Shown here piece after piece: positions 4,823 to 7,402 of a stretch of 7,402 nucleotides of DNA. A program made the position numbers and the translations under genes. Below the pieces are notes generated by a model. The model ran no database searches. It was not told the DNA's origin and saw only the letters and a program-made list of their open reading frames with translations. Position 1 is the first letter of the stretch, and every line of letters starts with the position of its first letter. The stretch is from Comamonadaceae bacterium (lineage in GTDB: Bacteria; Pseudomonadota; Gammaproteobacteria; Burkholderiales; Burkholderiaceae_C): positions 1 through 7,402 of the forward strand of contig JAJTBK010000256.1 in the NCBI GenBank assembly GCA_021286965.1, read 5' to 3'.

Positions 4823-6265
4823 ATGCACCCCGCCCTGCCCGCCCCTGCGGCCTCTGCTCCCCACACCACCTCGGATCTACAAACGCAGATGCGCCTGGGC
4901 GACCGCGTCATCTTCTCGGCCTGCGTGCTCGCCACCCTGGCGGCGATTGCCATCGGCGTCAGCTACCAGTCGCTCGGGCTGGCGCTGGGCCTGGCGCTGC
5001 CGCTGCTGGGCCTGTCGGCAGCGGCGTTCTGGGGCGCCGGCGGCACGCTGCTGTCGCGCCTGCTGCAGTGCGTGGCGCTGGTGGGGCTGGTGGTGTTGCA
5101 CATCCAGCTGGCGCACGGCCTGATCGAGTTCCACTTTGGCGTCTTCGTCACCCTGGCGCTGCTGCTGGTGTACCGCGACTGGCGCCCGATCGTGCTCGGC
5201 GCCGGCCTGTTTGCCGTGCACCACCTGCTGTTCAACCAGCTGCAGGCCGCCGGGTTTGACCTGTACTGCCTCACACGCCCCGACTTCGCCACGATCTTGC
5301 TGCACGCGAGCTACGTCGTCATCCAGACCGTGCTCGAAGTGCTGATGGCGATCCGCATGAGCAACACCGCGCGCGAGGGCGACGAGCTGCGCGCGCTGAT
5401 CGCCCAGGTCGATCGCTCCGACGGCATCCACCTGAACGTGCGCAGCGTAGAGGTGCAGACCCACGCCGCCACCACCATGCGCGACGCCCTGGTGCGCATG
5501 GCCGCAGCCGTGCAGCAGGTGCAACAGGCGAGCGAGGGCCTGCGCACCGCCAGCGTGGAAATCGCCCAGGGCAACCTGGACCTGTCGGGGCGCACCGAGC
5601 AGCAGGCCTCGGCCCTGGCCGAAACCGCCGCCGCCATGGACCAGCTCAGCGCCACCGTGCGCCAGAACGCCGACAACGCGCAAATGGCCAACCAGCTGGC
5701 AATCAACGCCTCCAGCATCGCCAGCAACGGCGGCGCCGTGGTCAGCGACGTGGTGCAGACCATGCAGGGCATCAACGAGGCCAGCCGCAAGATCAGCGAC
5801 ATCATCGGCGTCATCGACGGTATTGCGTTCCAGACCAACATCCTGGCGCTCAACGCCGCCGTCGAAGCGGCGCGCGCCGGCGAGCAAGGGCGCGGCTTTG
5901 CCGTGGTGGCCGGCGAGGTGCGCAGCCTGGCGCAGCGCAGCGCCGAGGCGGCCAAGGAAATCAAGGGCCTGATCAGCGCCAGCGTGCAGCAGGTGGAGCA
6001 GGGCTCGCAGCTGGCGGACAAGGCCGGCAGCACCATGCAGGAGGTGGTCACCAGCATCCGCCGCGTGACCGACATCGTCGGCGAGATCAGCAGCGCCAGC
6101 CAGGAGCAAAGCCAGGGCGTGGGCCAGGTGGGCGAGGCGGTGACGCAGATGGACCAATCGACGCAGCAAAACGCCGCCCTGGTCGAGCAGATGGCGGCTG
6201 CGGCCAGCAGCCTCGATCAGCAGGCCGAGCAGTTGATCCACTCGGTCGATATCTTCAAGGTTTAA
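4823..6265 (+). CDS. Methyl-accepting chemotaxis protein with a six-helix membrane input module
   Basis: This is a 480-residue chemoreceptor. Residues 28-177 form about six membrane helices with short loops and no periplasmic ligand domain. They carry H93, H98 and H104 ([12 protein letters not shown]), a YRDWRP loop (117-122), H133-H134 and H161. After a linker that is at best a degenerate HAMP (about 178-250), the cytoplasmic signalling part is very close to E. coli Tsr. The first methylation helix includes [18 protein letters not shown] (258-275), the hairpin tip includes [20 protein letters not shown] (331-350) and [19 protein letters not shown] (356-374), and the second methylation helix is around 420-470. 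It should signal through CheA/CheW at the inner membrane. There is no C-terminal CheR-tethering pentapeptide; the protein ends DIFKV. The ATG at 4823 follows AGGA (4811-4814) by 8 nt; an in-frame TTG at 4745 lacks comparable support. The stimulus is unknown. Confidence 0.93.
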   Translation: MHPALPAPAASAPHTTSDLQTQMRLGDRVIFSACVLATLAAIAIGVSYQSLGLALGLALPLLGLSAAAFWGAGGTLLSRLLQCVALVGLVVLHIQLAHGLIEFHFGVFVTLALLLVYRDWRPIVLGAGLFAVHHLLFNQLQAAGFDLYCLTRPDFATILLHASYVVIQTVLEVLMAIRMSNTAREGDELRALIAQVDRSDGIHLNVRSVEVQTHAATTMRDALVRMAAAVQQVQQASEGLRTASVEIAQGNLDLSGRTEQQASALAETAAAMDQLSATVRQNADNAQMANQLAINASSIASNGGAVVSDVVQTMQGINEASRKISDIIGVIDGIAFQTNILALNAAVEAARAGEQGRGFAVVAGEVRSLAQRSAEAAKEIKGLISASVQQVEQGSQLADKAGSTMQEVVTSIRRVTDIVGEISSASQEQSQGVGQVGEAVTQMDQSTQQNAALVEQMAAAASSLDQQAEQLIHSVDIFKV

Positions 6266-6812
6266 CTTTGCGGCGCGGCCTGCCGGCGGCCTTGGGCCCC
6301 GGTTTGCCCGTGCCCGGCGCCTGGCCTTGCTGCCCCTGCAGCCACAGCAGCGTGTCCACATAGGGCACGAAATGCTGCAGGTAACCCGGCGCCACGGCCT
6401 GCATCAGCCCGAGCGCACGGTGGATCAGGTGGCTGGTATTGAGCGGCCCGGCCTGCGCCGGCACCTGTGCCAGCGCCTGCTGCACGCGCTGGCCGGCCGA
6501 CAGGCGCTCCCAGGTGCTGCGGCTGCGCTGCAGCGCGGCCAGTTCGGGCGCGGGCTGCGCACCAGTCTGCAGCCCATCGGCCAGGCGCCCGAGCGGGCCG
6601 CGCACCTTGCCGGGTGCAGCGCCAGACACAGCCCCGGGCACAGGCACAGCTACAGCTGCAGGCGCGGCCAACGGCGCCAATGCCTGGGCACGCGCGGCCA
6701 GCAGCGCCTGCACGGCGGGCGGCTCGCCGGCGGCGCGCTGCTGCAGCGCCTGTTGGCGCAGGGTGCGCACGGCGGCGGCGCCCAAGGGCGCAGTGCCCCC
6801 CGGTGAATTCAT
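6255..6812 (-). CDS. DUF2894 domain-containing protein
   Basis: This encodes 185 residues. The N-terminal half (about 1-70) is rich in Ala, Pro and Gln and likely disordered. The conserved part is about 85-160: [20 protein letters not shown] (101-120), [20 protein letters not shown] (121-140), and [15 protein letters not shown] (144-158). The C-terminus is basic ([12 protein letters not shown]). The NxxHLIHRAL...YVDTLLWL pattern matches DUF2894, a proteobacterial family of unknown role. There is no signal peptide or membrane helix. The start ATG overlaps the stop of the upstream OmpA-like gene (ATGA) and has GAGG 7 nt before it (plus 6820-6823), so the two are almost certainly co-expressed. 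Its 3' end overlaps the convergent chemoreceptor gene by 11 nt. Confidence 0.82.
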   Translation of the reverse strand: MNSPGGTAPLGAAAVRTLRQQALQQRAAGEPPAVQALLAARAQALAPLAAPAAVAVPVPGAVSGAAPGKVRGPLGRLADGLQTGAQPAPELAALQRSRSTWERLSAGQRVQQALAQVPAQAGPLNTSHLIHRALGLMQAVAPGYLQHFVPYVDTLLWLQGQQGQAPGTGKPGPKAAGRPRRKVKP

Positions 6813-7402
6813 GGCGCGGCCTCGGCTTGCACCGGGCGCGGCATGGGGGCAATCTCCACGCGCCGGTTCTGCGCCCGGCCGGCCGCATCGGCATTGCTGG
6901 CCACGGCCTGCTGGGCGCCAAAGGCGGCGGCGAACACGTCTTGCGGCGCAATGCCTTCCTCGATCAGCGTGCGCGTGACGGTGAGCGCGCGCTGCGCTGA
7001 CAGCTCCCAGTTGTCGGCAAAGCGCACGGCAGCGCCCCCGTTGCCGCTGGCGCTGCGCACCGGGCGGTCGTCGGTAAAGCCGCTGACCATCAAAATCTCG
7101 CCGCGCGCGCGCAGGTACAGCGCCAGCGGCCCGGCCAGGCTGTGCAAGAGCTGGCGCCCTTCGGGTTCGAGCGCAGCGGAGTTGAAGGCAAACAGCAGGC
7201 TGCCGCTGATGCCGATGCGGCCATTGGCCAGCGTCACGCGCCCCGCCGCCAGCGGCCCGGCCAGCGCCTGTTCGAGCGTCAGCAGGCGCTGGGCCTGCTG
7301 CGCGCTTTGCGCTTGCTCGCTGCGCAGGCGTTCGGCCAGCTCCATCTGCAGGCCCAGGGCGCAGACCAGCACCAGCGCAAACGCGCCCAGGGCGCCGGCC
7401 AT
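6809..7402 (-). CDS. OmpA/MotB-like peptidoglycan-binding protein (partial, N-terminus beyond right edge)
   Basis: At least 197 residues lie in the window, with the frame open at the edge. Although an ATG sits at 7402-7400, the first residues MAGALGAFALVLVCALGLQM look like the middle of a MotB-type single helix (usual motif FxDLMxxL...F). The true start is therefore probably outside. A helical linker follows (about 21-50), then an OmpA-like domain: GSLLFAFNSAALEPEGRQLL (67-86), VSGFTDDRPV (106-115), NWELSAQRALTVTRTLIEEG (131-150), and the closing NRRVEIAP (179-186), with the Asp and Arg residues that contact diaminopimelate in this family. It should be anchored in the inner membrane and grip peptidoglycan from the periplasm. 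The N-terminal helix resembles MotB or ZorB stator subunits more than an outer-membrane OmpA. A MotA-like partner, if any, would lie beyond 7402. Confidence 0.85.
   Translation of the reverse strand: MAGALGAFALVLVCALGLQMELAERLRSEQAQSAQQAQRLLTLEQALAGPLAAGRVTLANGRIGISGSLLFAFNSAALEPEGRQLLHSLAGPLALYLRARGEILMVSGFTDDRPVRSASGNGGAAVRFADNWELSAQRALTVTRTLIEEGIAPQDVFAAAFGAQQAVASNADAAGRAQNRRVEIAPMPRPVQAEAAP

Noticed and set aside
4877..6361. A 494-codon minus-strand frame opposite the chemoreceptor.
   Set aside because: It mirrors the chemoreceptor coding sequence, has a His/Leu/Ala-rich product without a domain, and overlaps the DUF2894 gene. It is a shadow frame.
6327..6806. A plus-strand frame opposite the DUF2894 gene.
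   Set aside because: No domain or ribosome site is visible, and the minus-strand gene is supported by family motifs, coupling to the OmpA-like gene and a Shine-Dalgarno sequence.
7400..7402. ATG at the right edge as the true start of the OmpA/MotB-like protein.
   Set aside because: The following residues look like the inside of a MotB-type membrane helix, so the coding sequence probably continues beyond the window.

Overview
This is a GC-rich, gene-dense bacterial window. It most likely comes from the Comamonadaceae (Acidovorax-like Burkholderiales). That placement is inferred from protein family composition (DUF2069, DUF4337, DUF2894), from the style of ThyA and DHFR, and from a short intergenic repeat with a GCGCTTGC/GCAAGCGC core that resembles one I recall as common in that family. 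No rRNA, tRNA, CRISPR array, transposase or integrase is visible, and the region reads as ordinary chromosome.

Left block (1-2326): a YihY/BrkB-family membrane protein runs off the left edge on the minus strand. Diverging from it across only 21 nt are a four-helix DUF2069 protein and, overlapping it by ATGA, a 474-residue FAD-linked D-2-hydroxyacid dehydrogenase of the D-lactate/D-2-hydroxyglutarate dehydrogenase family. A hairpin repeat fills the whole gap between that gene and thyA.

Centre (2384-4697): thyA, a DUF4337 membrane protein and folA lie in the same direction with short gaps. thyA and folA form a functional pair: ThyA oxidises methylene-tetrahydrofolate to dihydrofolate while making dTMP, and FolA reduces dihydrofolate again. 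thyA carries a 7-residue insertion whose DNA is a near-palindrome. folA has no stop at the normal end of the DHFR fold and stays open for about 106 more codons, straight through a small gene on the opposite strand.

Iron-linked intergenic region (4360-4822): a 93-residue coiled-coil protein with a C-x6-C-x-C cluster is read on the minus strand from a GTG start with a strong Shine-Dalgarno sequence. Upstream of it is a perfect 7-1-7 Fur-box palindrome that overlaps a plausible sigma-70 promoter. Diverging from the same region is a chemoreceptor with a six-helix, histidine-containing membrane input and no periplasmic sensor domain.

Right block (6255-7402): two minus-strand genes joined by an ATGA overlap encode a DUF2894 protein and, upstream, an OmpA/MotB-like protein whose N-terminus lies beyond the right edge. 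The operon continues outside the window.

No complete, clearly new system can be claimed. The best leads are the Fur-box locus with its small Cys/coiled-coil protein and His-bearing chemoreceptor, the run-on folA over an antisense gene, the palindromic insert in thyA, and the MotB-like/DUF2894 operon cut by the right edge.
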